From: Streptomyces sp. PKU-EA00015
GTDB taxonomy: Bacteria; Actinomycetota; Actinomycetes; Streptomycetales; Streptomycetaceae
Direction: 5' to 3'
Assembly: GCF_013387495.1 (NCBI RefSeq)
Contig: NZ_JABZEE010000001.1
Coordinates: 186,001 to 250,000 of the forward strand
Length of the DNA stretch: 64,000 nt
A program made the translations under genes and the position numbers. Shown here in pieces: positions 52,152 through 60,979 of this stretch (position 1 is its first letter; every line of letters starts with the position of its first letter). Under the pieces are notes generated by a model. That model was not told the origin of the DNA, did not search any database, and saw only the letters and a list, made by a program, of their open reading frames with translations.

Positions 52152-55100
52152 TCATCCGACCGTGATGCGTGCGTGGCCGGTCGTTGTGTCGCCCTTGTCG
52201 TCCGTCACCGTCAGGTGAGCCGTGTAGGTGCCCGCGCGGGCGTACGTGTGGGTCGCGGTGGCGCCTTCCTCGCCCGCGGGCCTCGTGTTGTCGCCGAAGT
52301 CCCAGTGGTACGAGGCGGCCGTCCGGCCCTCCGGCAGCGTGACCTCGCCCGCCAGGGCCAGGGTCCGTCCGGAGCCGGGCTCGGCCGTCACCGTGACCTT
52401 GGCGCCCTGGCGCTTCTCCACGCCGGCGCCGTTGAAGTGCAGCCAGTCCACCGCGAACAGATCGGGTCCGGCAGCCGACCAGGCGGGGTTGGTGAAGACG
52501 GCGTACAGCGCGACCGTGGAGCCCGGATCCGCCAGGGCCGTCGTCGGCGAGACGACACTGCCCCAGCCGCCGGTGGGCGGTACGTCGACCGCGCCGAGCA
52601 GCGGACCGGTCGGCGACCCGGCACGGAACTCGACCGTTCCCCCGATGCCGCCCGATGCCGCGCCGACCGTCACCGAGTCGATGCCCTTGAGGTGGACCGG
52701 GTCGAAGCGGATCCAGTCACCGTGCTCGATCTCCGTCAGCCGCTTGCCGCCGGACGCGTCCGCGCGTGTGCCCACCACCGCGCCCTGCTGTGCGCCGCCC
52801 GTCGCGGTCATGTGCTCGGCCTCGCGGAACGCGGTCCGCAGGGTCAGCGAGGCGGAACCGGTGAGCGCGGGAGCCGACGGAGCACCCTTGTCCTCGTACT
52901 GCGCCGTGATGCCGTAGTAGAGGTTCTGCCCGGGGCCGTGGCTGTCCCCGGCGTCGGACGCGATCTCGCCCGCGCAGCCGGTGTAGTTGTCCAGCGGGTG
53001 CAGGTGGGAGTCGTGCCCGAGCTGGGACTGGACGACGACGCGCGAGCAGTCGATCGTGCCGTCCTCCTTGTCCTTGACCCTCACGACGAAGGGGACGGTG
53101 TCGCCGAAGGCGAACATGCCACCGTTCGGCGGCTGTTGGATCGTCACCACCGGCCGGGTGTTGCCGACGGTGATGTCATGGACGGCGAGGCCGGTCAGAC
53201 CGCCCGGTCCGGTGACCGTGAGCCGCGCGGTGAACCGCCCCTTCTCCCGGTAGACGTGTGTCGGGTTCGCCTCGGTCGAGTCCGTCGTCCCGTTCCCGTC
53301 GAAGTCCCAGGCGTACGTGACGGGTTTGCCGTCCGGCAGGCCCGAGCCCTCGCTGGAGAACGTGACCGTCAGCGGCGCGCTGCCGCTGTCGGGAGTCGCC
53401 GTGACCTTCGCGGCGGGCAGTCGCTCGTCACCGACGTAGTCGATGCGGTAGATCCCCGAACCCTCGTTGCTGCCGCCCCGTCCGGTGCCGCTGCCGAGGC
53501 CGAAGTCGATCACGTACATCGCACCGTCCGGGCCGAAGTCCGCCTCGAACGGCTGGTTCCAGCTCATGTCCGCGAACACCGGGTTGATGGAGTGCAGGTC
53601 ACCGGCCCTGGCCGGCGCGAACCGCGGGTCGGTGAATGTCTGGTCGTGCTGCTGGAACGAGAAGGACTTGAACCACCGGCGGGTGAGCTCGTAGGTGAAC
53701 CACTTCCCCTCGAAGTACGCCGGGAACTTGCCCTGGTACGTGTTCGCCGGGTCGTAGTCGTAGACGGGCCCGCTCATCGGACCGCCGCCACCGGTGCCGA
53801 CCTCGGGGAACTCGGCCGACGCGGAGTACGCGTACCAGACGGTCGCGGGCTTGGCCGGAGGCAGCTCGGTCAGCCCCGTGTTGTTGGGCGAGTCGTTGAC
53901 GAGCCGGGCGCAGTCGAATGTGGGGCCGGAGGTCCTGGTGGCGAAGTCGTAGTCGTTGAACGGGGTGTTGTTTCCGATGCAGTACGGCCAGCCGTAGTTG
54001 CCCGCCTGGGTGACGCGGGTGTACTCGACGGTGCCCTCGGGTCCCCGGTCGGCCCTGGCCGCCCGTGCGTCGGGACCGTAGTCGGCCACCATCAGCGCGC
54101 CGCTGACCGGATCCGTGGTGATGCGGAACGGGTTGCGCATGCCCATCGCGTAGATCTCGGAGCGGGTCTTCGCGGTGCCGGGCGCGAAGAGGTTGCCCTC
54201 GGGCACCGCGTACGTGCCGTCGTCCTTCGGGGTGATCCGCAGGATCTTGCCGCGCAGGTCGTTGGTGTTGCCGGAGGTGCCCTGCGCGTCCCAGGCCCGG
54301 CGGCCCTCGCGCTCGTCGATGGGAGTGAAGCCGTCGGAGGCGAAGGGGTCGGTGTTGTCGCCCGTCGCGACGTACAGGTCACCGTCCTTGTCGAACGCCA
54401 GGGAACCGGCCATGTGCGAGTTGGCCCGTCCCTCGCCGCGCAGGGTCGGTATCGTCAGCAGCCGCTTCTCGGACGCCGGGTCGATGGTGTTGCCGGTGAC
54501 CGTGAAACGGGAGAGGTTGAGCTGCTTCTCCGTCTTGTCGGAGTTCAGCAGGTACAGCCAGTTGTTCCGGGGGAAGTCCGGGTCGAGCGCGAGGCCGAGC
54601 AGGCCGTCGGACTGGCTCGTCATCTCGGGCGTGTACGCGAAGTCCAGTGCGGTCGTGACCTTCAGCGTCTGCTGGTCGATCACCTTGACCTTGCCGGTCC
54701 GCTGGATGAAGAAGACCCGGCGGTCGGGCGCGACTGCCAGTTCGAACGGGTCCGCGAGGTCGCTCGTGACGAGCGGGGTGCGCTGGAACGAACCGGTCTT
54801 CGTCGCCGTGCAGTCGCCGGGCCTGTTCCCCGCGGCCCACTGGATGCCGCCCAGCAGGTGCCGCAGAAAACCTTCCTCCTGGAAGGCCGACTTCGCGTGC
54901 CCGCCCGCGGTGAACCAGGAGCGTCCGCCGTCGTAGTTCTGGCACCAGGACCAGGGGTGGTCGACGCCCTCGTCGAGACCGGTGATGCCGTCGCGCACCT
55001 TGATCTGCGCGAGCGTGTGCACCTTGCCGGTCGGGTTGGTGCGCCAGTTGTACCACTCCTCGGTGCGCTCCCACAGCTCGGGAAGGCCCTCGGTGGAGGG

Positions 55101-55607
55101 GTGCGTGCGGTCGAGCACCTTGACGCGGCCGGTCTGGACGGCCGGGTGCTTGTCGAAGATCGCGCCGACGAGACCCTCGTACCAGGCCCAGTCGCGTTCG
55201 CTGGCCGATGCGGCGTGCAGGCCCACCCAGCCGCCGCCGCCCCGGATGTACTTCTGCAGCGCCGCGCGCTGCGCCGCGTCGAGCAGATCGCCGCTCTGCG
55301 GGGTGGAGTTGGTGTTGTTGAAGACGATCGCCTGGAAGCGGGCGAGGTTGGTGTCGGTGAAGGCGGCGGCGTCGTCGGTGGCCTCGACCTCGAAGCCGTT
55401 CTCGCTGCCGAGCTTCTTGACGGCCTCGATGCCGGCGGGAATCGAGTCGTGGTGGAAATTCGTGACCTTGGAGAAGACCAGTACGCGATAGGGCGCCGCT
55501 TCGGCGGGAGGTGACAGGGTCACCCCGAGTCCGACGAGCAGCGCCAGCAGGGTCGTGATGAGGGGGAAGGGCGCTCTGCGGCGTACCCCTGGTCGATGAC
55601 TACTCAT
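52152..55607 (-). CDS. Secreted multidomain ThuA - PQQ sugar dehydrogenase-like - PKD - CBM6 - PKD protein
   Basis: 1151 residues. Sec signal peptide (to AEAAPYR). Residues ~39-260 are a ThuA-like domain (VLVFSKVTNFHHDSIPAGIE, GGGGWVGLHAASASERDWAW, GHAKSAFQEEGFLRHLLGGI). Residues ~285-720 are a glucose/sorbosone dehydrogenase beta-propeller (QRTGKVKVIDQ, GLLGLALDPDFPRNNWLYLL, MAGSLAFDKDGDLYVATGDN, MGMRNPFRITTDPVSGALMV). Residues ~725-812 form a PKD domain, ~925-1060 a CBM6 (FREAEHMTATGGAQQGAV, DWIRFDPVHLKGIDSV), and ~1065-1151 a second PKD. The order suggests a carbohydrate-bound extracellular oxidase. Its promoter and operator mirror those of the ABC operon. Confidence 0.93.
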   Translation of the reverse strand: MSSHRPGVRRRAPFPLITTLLALLVGLGVTLSPPAEAAPYRVLVFSKVTNFHHDSIPAGIEAVKKLGSENGFEVEATDDAAAFTDTNLARFQAIVFNNTNSTPQSGDLLDAAQRAALQKYIRGGGGWVGLHAASASERDWAWYEGLVGAIFDKHPAVQTGRVKVLDRTHPSTEGLPELWERTEEWYNWRTNPTGKVHTLAQIKVRDGITGLDEGVDHPWSWCQNYDGGRSWFTAGGHAKSAFQEEGFLRHLLGGIQWAAGNRPGDCTATKTGSFQRTPLVTSDLADPFELAVAPDRRVFFIQRTGKVKVIDQQTLKVTTALDFAYTPEMTSQSDGLLGLALDPDFPRNNWLYLLNSDKTEKQLNLSRFTVTGNTIDPASEKRLLTIPTLRGEGRANSHMAGSLAFDKDGDLYVATGDNTDPFASDGFTPIDEREGRRAWDAQGTSGNTNDLRGKILRITPKDDGTYAVPEGNLFAPGTAKTRSEIYAMGMRNPFRITTDPVSGALMVADYGPDARAARADRGPEGTVEYTRVTQAGNYGWPYCIGNNTPFNDYDFATRTSGPTFDCARLVNDSPNNTGLTELPPAKPATVWYAYSASAEFPEVGTGGGGPMSGPVYDYDPANTYQGKFPAYFEGKWFTYELTRRWFKSFSFQQHDQTFTDPRFAPARAGDLHSINPVFADMSWNQPFEADFGPDGAMYVIDFGLGSGTGRGGSNEGSGIYRIDYVGDERLPAAKVTATPDSGSAPLTVTFSSEGSGLPDGKPVTYAWDFDGNGTTDSTEANPTHVYREKGRFTARLTVTGPGGLTGLAVHDITVGNTRPVVTIQQPPNGGMFAFGDTVPFVVRVKDKEDGTIDCSRVVVQSQLGHDSHLHPLDNYTGCAGEIASDAGDSHGPGQNLYYGITAQYEDKGAPSAPALTGSASLTLRTAFREAEHMTATGGAQQGAVVGTRADASGGKRLTEIEHGDWIRFDPVHLKGIDSVTVGAASGGIGGTVEFRAGSPTGPLLGAVDVPPTGGWGSVVSPTTALADPGSTVALYAVFTNPAWSAAGPDLFAVDWLHFNGAGVEKRQGAKVTVTAEPGSGRTLALAGEVTLPEGRTAASYHWDFGDNTRPAGEEGATATHTYARAGTYTAHLTVTDDKGDTTTGHARITVG

Positions 55608-55640
55608 GGCGCTCCCGGGTGCAGGTGGAGTCCAGCGGGA

Positions 55641-55656
55641 TAGAAAGCGCTTTCTG
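55641..55656 (-). promoter_or_regulatory. LacI-family operator 2
   Basis: On the minus strand CAGAAAGCGCTTTCTA, 15 of 16 bases identical to operator 1, starting 13 nt after its -10 box and 33 nt before the ATG. Confidence 0.8.
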
Positions 55657-55669
55657 GCATACGCGGCAC

Positions 55670-55699
55670 AGCGTAGGTTCCGCCCTCACGGGGGGTCAA
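55670..55699 (-). promoter_or_regulatory. Promoter of the ThuA/PQQ gene
   Basis: On the minus strand -35 TTGACC, 18-bp spacer, -10 TACGCT. Same spacing and same operator distance as the promoter at 48.3 kb. Confidence 0.7.
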
Positions 55700-55943
55700 T
55701 GGGTCGGCAGCGGAGTGTGAGCAGTTGCGGTAACAGAAGCGCCGCTGAGATTGATCTTGCTGGTGATGGGGAACTTCCCGGGGGCTTCGAGCTGCCGGGG
55801 TACGGCGCCTGCGCGTAGTTCCCGGAGGTCGGGGATGTGGTTCCCAGGTGTGCTGTCGGCCCGAAGTACCTCAAGCCGAGGACGCGTTCGACCGTGATCG
55901 TTGTCACATCTCAGGTGTGATCGTTTCGAAGCAGACTGACCGC
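55700..55943. other. Intergenic region, no gene seen
   Basis: Short frames on both strands lack motifs. The last ~35 bp (GTGATCG... at 55917) could extend the LysE-type gene by nine codons. Confidence 0.4.
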
Positions 55944-56564
55944 ATGTTGTGGACTCAGACAGCCATGGCGGCCGGAGTGCTCGCCCTGTTGACCGTGGTA
56001 CCGGGGCCGGACATGGCCGTGGTCACCAAGCGCGCGATCGCCTCCGGCACGGCGGAGGCCCTGCGCACCGCTGCCGGAATCACCACCGGGCTACTGGTGT
56101 GGGGCGTGTTCACCGTCGTAGGGCTCGCGGCGATCCTCGCAGCCTCGGCGGAGGCGTACTTCGTCGTCAAGATCCTGGGCGCCGCATACCTGGTCTTCCT
56201 GGGGCTGCAGGCCCTCTGGCAGAGCCGCCGCTCCGCGCCGCGAACCGCCGAGTCGAAGACCACCGGTTCGGGGGGCGCGTACCTGACGGGCCTCACCACC
56301 AACGTCCTCAATCCAAAGATCGCCGTCTTTTATACCGGTCTGCTGCCGACCCTGGCCCCGCACGGACTGCCCACGGCGGCCGGCATGGGCCTGCTCGTCC
56401 TGCTGCACGCGGCGCTGACTCTGACCTGGCTCGGGTCTTATACCTACCTCGTCTCCAGGGCGCGCTCGGTCTTCGAACGACCGCGCGTCAGGCGCCTGCT
56501 GGACCGCGTGACGGGTGTGGTGCTCATCGGCTTCGGGGTGCGGGTAGCCGCGGAAGCCAACTGA
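55944..56564 (+). CDS. LysE/RhtB-family amino-acid exporter
   Basis: 206 residues, six TM helices. Signature LLTVVPGPDMAVVTKRAIAS at the N-terminus, then GILAASAEAYFVVKILGAAYLVFLG-type helices, and GLTTNVLNPKIAVFYTGLLP in the middle. Exports an amino acid or derivative. An alternative GTG start lies 27 bp upstream; neither has a good SD. The MOSC gene follows 25 bp after the stop, so the two may be one transcript. Confidence 0.89.
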   Translation: MLWTQTAMAAGVLALLTVVPGPDMAVVTKRAIASGTAEALRTAAGITTGLLVWGVFTVVGLAAILAASAEAYFVVKILGAAYLVFLGLQALWQSRRSAPRTAESKTTGSGGAYLTGLTTNVLNPKIAVFYTGLLPTLAPHGLPTAAGMGLLVLLHAALTLTWLGSYTYLVSRARSVFERPRVRRLLDRVTGVVLIGFGVRVAAEAN

Positions 56565-56589
56565 CCAGCAACTCGCGGGAGGGACGGAC

Positions 56590-57306
56590 ATGGGCACGGT
56601 GCTCGGCACGATCGAGCGGATCTGGCGGTACCCCATCAAGTCCATCGGCGGTGAGCCGTTGGACGAGGTCGCCGTGGATGCCCGGGGCCTCGTCGGCGAC
56701 CGGCTCTACGCTGTGCGGGACGCCGAGGGCAAGTTCGGCTCGGGCAAGAACACGCGCCGGTTCAGGCGCATGCCGGGGCTGTTGCAGCTGCAGTCCCGAT
56801 ACCCACGGGGAGCAGCCACGGAGGTGCCCGAGCTGCTGGACCCGGACGGCGAGCCGGTGCCGGACGCGACCTCCTATGTGCGGCACTACCTGGACCGGAA
56901 CGACGTCGAAGTGGCCCGCGAGGGCGCGATCTCGCACTTCGACCAGCTCCCCCTCAGCGTCCTGACCACCGCCACCCTCGACTGGGTCCGCGCGGCCGTT
57001 CCCAGCGTGCCCGTCGACGAGCGCCGGTTTCGGCCGAACCTGCTGGTGCGGACACCGCCGGGCACGCCTCCGTTCGTGGAAGACGGGTGGTTCGGCAGCA
57101 CCGCCCGGATCGGCGGCGCTCTGTGCATACGGTTCGAGCGCTCCAGCGAGCGATGCGTGATGACCAACGAGGCCCAGCAGGACCTGCCGCACTCCCCGCT
57201 GATCCTGCGAGCCATTGCGCGGGCACACGACATGCGGCTGGACGCCCTGGCCACGGTCGCACAGCCGGGACGTGTACGACACGGGGACACCGTCGAACTG
57301 ACCTGA
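56590..57306 (+). CDS. MOSC-domain protein
   Basis: 238 residues. MOSC_N-type beta-barrel (IERIWRYPIKSIGGEPLDEV, GLVGDRLYAVRD), then the MOSC domain with FRPNLLVRTPPGTPPFVEDG and the conserved cysteine in SERCVMTNEAQQDLP. These proteins bind molybdenum cofactor via that cysteine or handle sulfur transfer. ATG with GGGAGGGAC upstream. Region 57307-57586 after it is empty. Confidence 0.88.
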   Translation: MGTVLGTIERIWRYPIKSIGGEPLDEVAVDARGLVGDRLYAVRDAEGKFGSGKNTRRFRRMPGLLQLQSRYPRGAATEVPELLDPDGEPVPDATSYVRHYLDRNDVEVAREGAISHFDQLPLSVLTTATLDWVRAAVPSVPVDERRFRPNLLVRTPPGTPPFVEDGWFGSTARIGGALCIRFERSSERCVMTNEAQQDLPHSPLILRAIARAHDMRLDALATVAQPGRVRHGDTVELT

Positions 57307-57586
57307 TGCAGCGTCCGGAATCGGTCTTCGTCATCGATGTCCTCGGAGCGTCCGGGGCATGCAGCGGCGCGCAGGCCCTGCCAGGCGTCGCGATGCCGCC
57401 GGCCGGTGGTGGCCGACCGTGATCAATCCCGCCGGATTTCCTGTACCTCAACTACTCACGCCCGGAAGCGCCCAGTGCCGGGGCAGTTGGCGCTTCGGGC
57501 GGAGCGGCCGGACCGCGGCAGGGGCGGGCGCGGTGCTCGCGTGGCAGTCCTGGGGGTATGTCAGTGGCGCGTCGTACGGTCGCTGT

Positions 57587-57940
57587 ATGGCCACTGCCGA
57601 CGACGTACGCAGAATCGCGCTGGCGCTGCCGGGCGCGATGGAGAAGCTGTCCTGGGGCGTACCCACCTTCCGGCTGGAGGCGGGCGGCCGGATCTTCGCC
57701 TCACTGGACGACGACGACCGGGTGATGGGCGTCAAGTGCCCCAAGGAGGACCGTGAGGAGCTGATCGCGGCGGAGCCGCAGAAGTTCTTCCTGCGCGCGG
57801 GCCACGACGACAACTACGCGTGGCTGCGGGTGCGGCTGGGGGCGCTGGAGAACGAGGAGGAGCTGCGGGCGATCCTCCTGGACTCCTGGCGCCAGGCGGC
57901 TCCTCGCAAACTCCTGGAGGCGCACCCGGACTTGGCGTGA
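57587..57940 (+). CDS. MmcQ/YjbR family protein
   Basis: 117 residues. MATADDVRRIALALPGAMEK, SWGVPTFRLEAGGRIFASLD, GVKCPKEDREELIAAEPQKF and WLRVRLGALENEEELRAILL are the family core. Members have a CyaY-like DNA-binding fold; the function is unknown. The SD is poor. Confidence 0.88.
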   Translation: MATADDVRRIALALPGAMEKLSWGVPTFRLEAGGRIFASLDDDDRVMGVKCPKEDREELIAAEPQKFFLRAGHDDNYAWLRVRLGALENEEELRAILLDSWRQAAPRKLLEAHPDLA

Positions 57941-58028
57941 CCGCCCGAGGCATGACGGACGGGAGCGCGGGGTTGCTCGGAGCGCAGGGCGGGGCCTCGC
58001 GGCGGGGTGCGGGGCACGGCCCGGGTGC

Positions 58029-58053
58029 GGGCCGGGCATCGCATGCCCGGCCC
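58029..58053 (+). terminator. Terminator between MmcQ and MBL genes
   Basis: Perfect 11-bp stem GGGCCGGGCAT / ATGCCCGGCCC with a CGC loop. No gene is seen in the rest of 57941-58241. Confidence 0.6.
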
Positions 58054-58241
58054 CGCCGCGTCGGGATCCTGGGTCATGCCGACCACGTCCCCTGCGGTGA
58101 TGGCGGGGACGACCGTCAGCCGGGCTCCTCGTCCGTCGGGGGCCAGGCTGCATGCCCGGCCCCCGATCGGTGTGCTGCCTGGCAGAAGGTGCCGCTGCCG
58201 GGAGGGCGAGCTGCCGTCGGGCCGAAGCCTTTCCTGCCGGC

Positions 58242-59033
58242 TCAGCCCTGGTGGCCCCAGTCCAGGCGGTCGGCCAGGCCGGCAGCGGTGAAGGCGGCTG
58301 CCAGCTCCTCGCGGCCCTCGGTGAAGTGGGCCCAGCTGTCGTAGTGGACGGGAACGACCCGGCGGGCGCCGAGTATCCGGGCGGCCTCGGCGGCCTGGGC
58401 GCTGTCCAGGACGAGCAGCTCACCGTCGAAGACCACCGGGAAACGGGGGGCTCCGGCGAACAGGAGGGCGGTGTCCACCGGGCCGAAGCGTGCGGCGATC
58501 TCCTTGACCAGGTCGAGGGAGGCGTTGTCGCCGCTGACGTAGACGGTGGGCAGGCCCTCTCCGGTGAGGACGAAGCCGACGACCTGGCCGGTGAAGGGCT
58601 CGACCGCCTCGCGCGGGCCGGGGCCGTGGACGGCAGGGGCGCCGGTCACGGTGATCGTGCCGCCGCCGGGGCGCTCCAGCTCGACGGACTCCCAGTCGGC
58701 CAGTCCCTTGGCCTTCCCCCCGAGGCGCTGTCCGCCGCCGGTGGTGGTGAGGGTGAGAGGCACGTCGGCGAGCAGGGCTCGGCCGGTGCGGTCGAGGTTG
58801 TCGGCGTGCTCGTCGTGCGAGAGCAGGACCACGTCGACGGGGCAGAGGCCGGCGGGGGCGCCGAGGGAGGGCGCGGTCTTGGTCAGGGTCGGACCGGCGG
58901 GTGCGGGGTACTCACCGGGGCCGTCGAAGGTCGGATCGGTCAGGAAGCGCAGACCGCCGTACTCGAAGAGGGCGGTCGGACCGCCGAAGACGCGGACCGG
59001 GAACTGCTCAGTCGTCGGAGGGAGAGAAGACAC
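58242..59033 (-). CDS. MBL-fold metallo-hydrolase (UlaG-like)
   Basis: 263 residues from GTG at 59033 (GAGG 9 nt upstream); an in-frame GTG at 59048 is possible. Metal motif LLSHDEHADNLD (HxDHxDN-type with E replacing one residue), TVTGAPAVHGPGPREA, VYVSGDNASLDLVKEIAARF, and a final VVPVHYDSWAHF. This pattern belongs to the UlaG/L-ascorbate-6-phosphate lactonase-like branch. Substrate unknown. Divergent from the CGNR regulator with two operator units between, so it is probably that regulator's target. Confidence 0.87.
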   Translation of the reverse strand: MSSLPPTTEQFPVRVFGGPTALFEYGGLRFLTDPTFDGPGEYPAPAGPTLTKTAPSLGAPAGLCPVDVVLLSHDEHADNLDRTGRALLADVPLTLTTTGGGQRLGGKAKGLADWESVELERPGGGTITVTGAPAVHGPGPREAVEPFTGQVVGFVLTGEGLPTVYVSGDNASLDLVKEIAARFGPVDTALLFAGAPRFPVVFDGELLVLDSAQAAEAARILGARRVVPVHYDSWAHFTEGREELAAAFTAAGLADRLDWGHQG

Positions 59034-59044
59034 AGGGAAGCACC

Positions 59045-59118
59045 TCACGGATAGGATGCGAGTTGACCGTGAGATGACGGTACGTGTTTCTCACGGACAC
59101 AGGCAAGCTCTACCGTGA
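59045..59118. promoter_or_regulatory. Duplicated operator TCACGG-N16-CCGTGA
   Basis: Two identical-geometry inverted repeats, 59045-59072 and 59091-59118, begin 46 bp apart. The inner half-sites also form CCGTGAGA-N14-TCTCACGG. They cover the region between the divergent MBL and CGNR genes and should bind the CGNR protein or another dimeric regulator. Confidence 0.6.
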
Positions 59119-59138
59119 CAATCGTGAAGGAGGCCGTC

Positions 59139-59723
59139 ATGGCAGACTCCACCCTGCCGCCTGCGCCCGGGGAGGAGCAGTACCCCTCCCTCGCCCTCGC
59201 CAACAGCGCCGTCGCGCTGCCCGGCGGGCACATGGTGGACCTCCTCGGCGCACCAGCGCAGGCCAACCAATGGCTGACGGAACGCGGTCTCGCCCCGGTC
59301 GACGTCGGCATGCGCGAGATGTGCGCCACGCAGCTGCGCGCCCTGCGCGAACAGATCAGGGGGCTGTTCGCCTCCCGGACCATGGGGCTTCCCGCGCTCC
59401 CGGCCGCTGTCGCCGCCGTCAATGACGCGATGACCCGTGTCCCCACGGCTCCTCTGCTGCGGTGGGACGACAAGAACGGCCCCTACCGGGCGGCCCCCCA
59501 CCCCACCACCGAGATCGTCGACCACGCCCTGGCGACCCTCGCCGCCGACGCCGCCGACCTCCTCACCAGCCCCGACGCAGAGCGCCTCACCTCCTGCGGT
59601 TCAACCCCGTGCAACCGCTACCTGCTCCGCCACGGCCGCCGCCACTGGTGCTCAATCCGGTGCGGCGACCGCGCCCGCGCCGCCCGCGCGTACGCCCGCC
59701 GCACCCGGTCCGGGAACGATTGA
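59139..59723 (+). CDS. CGNR zinc-finger/ABATE-domain regulator
   Basis: 194 residues, ATG with AAGGAGG. The N-terminal ABATE-like domain includes LALANSAVALPGGHMVDLLG. The C-terminal zinc finger has C-x4-C (SCGSTPCNRYLL) and C-x3-C in HWCSIRCGDRARAARAYARR. The family signature CGNR reads CGDR here. Such proteins are probably autoregulated DNA-binding repressors, consistent with the operator pair just upstream. Confidence 0.88.
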   Translation: MADSTLPPAPGEEQYPSLALANSAVALPGGHMVDLLGAPAQANQWLTERGLAPVDVGMREMCATQLRALREQIRGLFASRTMGLPALPAAVAAVNDAMTRVPTAPLLRWDDKNGPYRAAPHPTTEIVDHALATLAADAADLLTSPDAERLTSCGSTPCNRYLLRHGRRHWCSIRCGDRARAARAYARRTRSGND

Positions 59724-59770
59724 CGAACTACCCGTGCGCTTGAGGCCAAGCGCGCCCTCCGACGTGGGGT

Positions 59771-59933
<163 letters not shown>

Positions 59934-59954
59934 CTGTGCGGAAACGCAGGTCGG

Positions 59955-59986
59955 AGGCCGTTCTCTCGTGATCGAGAGGCCGGCCT
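59955..59986 (+). terminator. Terminator of tRNA-Pro copy 2
   Basis: AGGCCG-TT-CTCTCG, TGAT loop, CGAGAG-GC-CGGCCT followed by TT; 21 bp beyond the tRNA. It is unrelated in sequence to the terminator of copy 1. The remaining 59987-60273 has no gene. Confidence 0.7.
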
Positions 59987-60273
59987 TTCGTGCGTTCCGA
60001 GGTGTGGTGGCCGCACCTGTCAGCTGGGGTCGACAGCCGTCGGCGCGCGCCCCGGGGCCGGCGCTCTTGCCGCACGGCGTCCTCGGTCCGTGCCGAACCA
60101 CTTCCGGATCCGATGTCCCTCGCCCGAAGGCCGACGGCCGTAGGTCTTCACCACCACGCTGCGGCGGCCGCAGCCCGGGCAACTGCCGTAACACTTCCGT
60201 CATGGGCGCCTCTCTGGGCCGCGTGCTCCCGATGACGTTGAATGCGTACTGACCGACGAGGGAGGAGCACAGG

Positions 60274-60828
60274 GTGGAACGTGAAGACGGGCGGCGTCGG
60301 CCGTTGGCGATCGTGGCGGTGGCAGTGGCGGTTGTGGTGGTGGCCGCAGGGCTGTACTGGTTCCAGCCGTGGAAGCTGTGGCAGGACCAGACGGTCAGTG
60401 AAGCCCTTCCCACCACAGCGCCGAGCACGTCGGCCGCCGCCTCCGGGGCGCCGGCACCCTCGGAGTCGCCCGTCCCTCGGACCCTTGCCCAGGGAAACCT
60501 GGTCAGCCACGAGCACACCACCACCGGCACCGCGAAGATCGTGCGGCTGCCGGACGGCTCGCACACCCTGCGGCTGGAGGGGCTGGACACCAGCAACGGG
60601 CCGGACCTGAAGGTATGGCTGACCGATGCCCCGGTGAAGGAAGGCAAGGCGGGCTGGCACGTCTTCGACGACGGCAAGTACGTCGGCCTGGGCAAGCTCA
60701 AGGGCAACAAGGGCGACCAGAACTACCCGATCCCGGCGGACCTGAAGCTGTCCGAGTACACCAGCGTCACCATCTGGTGCGACCGCTTCGACGTCTCCTT
60801 CGGCGCGGCCAGGCTGACTGCCACCTGA
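60274..60828 (+). CDS. DM13-domain membrane-anchored protein
   Basis: 184 residues, GTG start with GGGAGGAG. One N-terminal TM helix (LAIVAVAVAVVVVAAGLYWF), a Ser/Ala/Pro linker, and a DM13 domain from residue ~75: GNLVSHEHTTTGTAKIVRLP, LRLEGLDTSNGPDLKVWLTD, NKGDQNYPIPADLKLSEYTS, VTIWCDRFDVSFGAARL. The single cysteine in the IWC motif is the conserved DM13 residue. DM13 is thought to take part in electron transfer or oxidative modification at the cell surface. Confidence 0.88.
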   Translation: MEREDGRRRPLAIVAVAVAVVVVAAGLYWFQPWKLWQDQTVSEALPTTAPSTSAAASGAPAPSESPVPRTLAQGNLVSHEHTTTGTAKIVRLPDGSHTLRLEGLDTSNGPDLKVWLTDAPVKEGKAGWHVFDDGKYVGLGKLKGNKGDQNYPIPADLKLSEYTSVTIWCDRFDVSFGAARLTAT

Positions 60829-60979
60829 TCCGCCCCGGCTGCCGGCCGCCTGATCCGGCTCGGGGGACGTCCGCGGAGCAGGCACTCCGGTGCGCCGGTC
60901 GCGCCGGGTGGTGACGGAAGCCTTACGGCCCGGTGCGGGCTCGGTCGCGGCCGAGCCCGGTCGCCGTAACGTGCGGGGC

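Noticed and set aside
52065..55514. 1149-codon plus-strand frame opposite the ThuA-PQQ gene
   Set aside because: Val/Gly/Arg/Asp-rich antisense shadow without motifs.
55686..55907. 73-codon minus-strand frame upstream of the ThuA-PQQ promoter
   Set aside because: No SD or family resemblance, and it covers the promoter inferred from the paired architecture.
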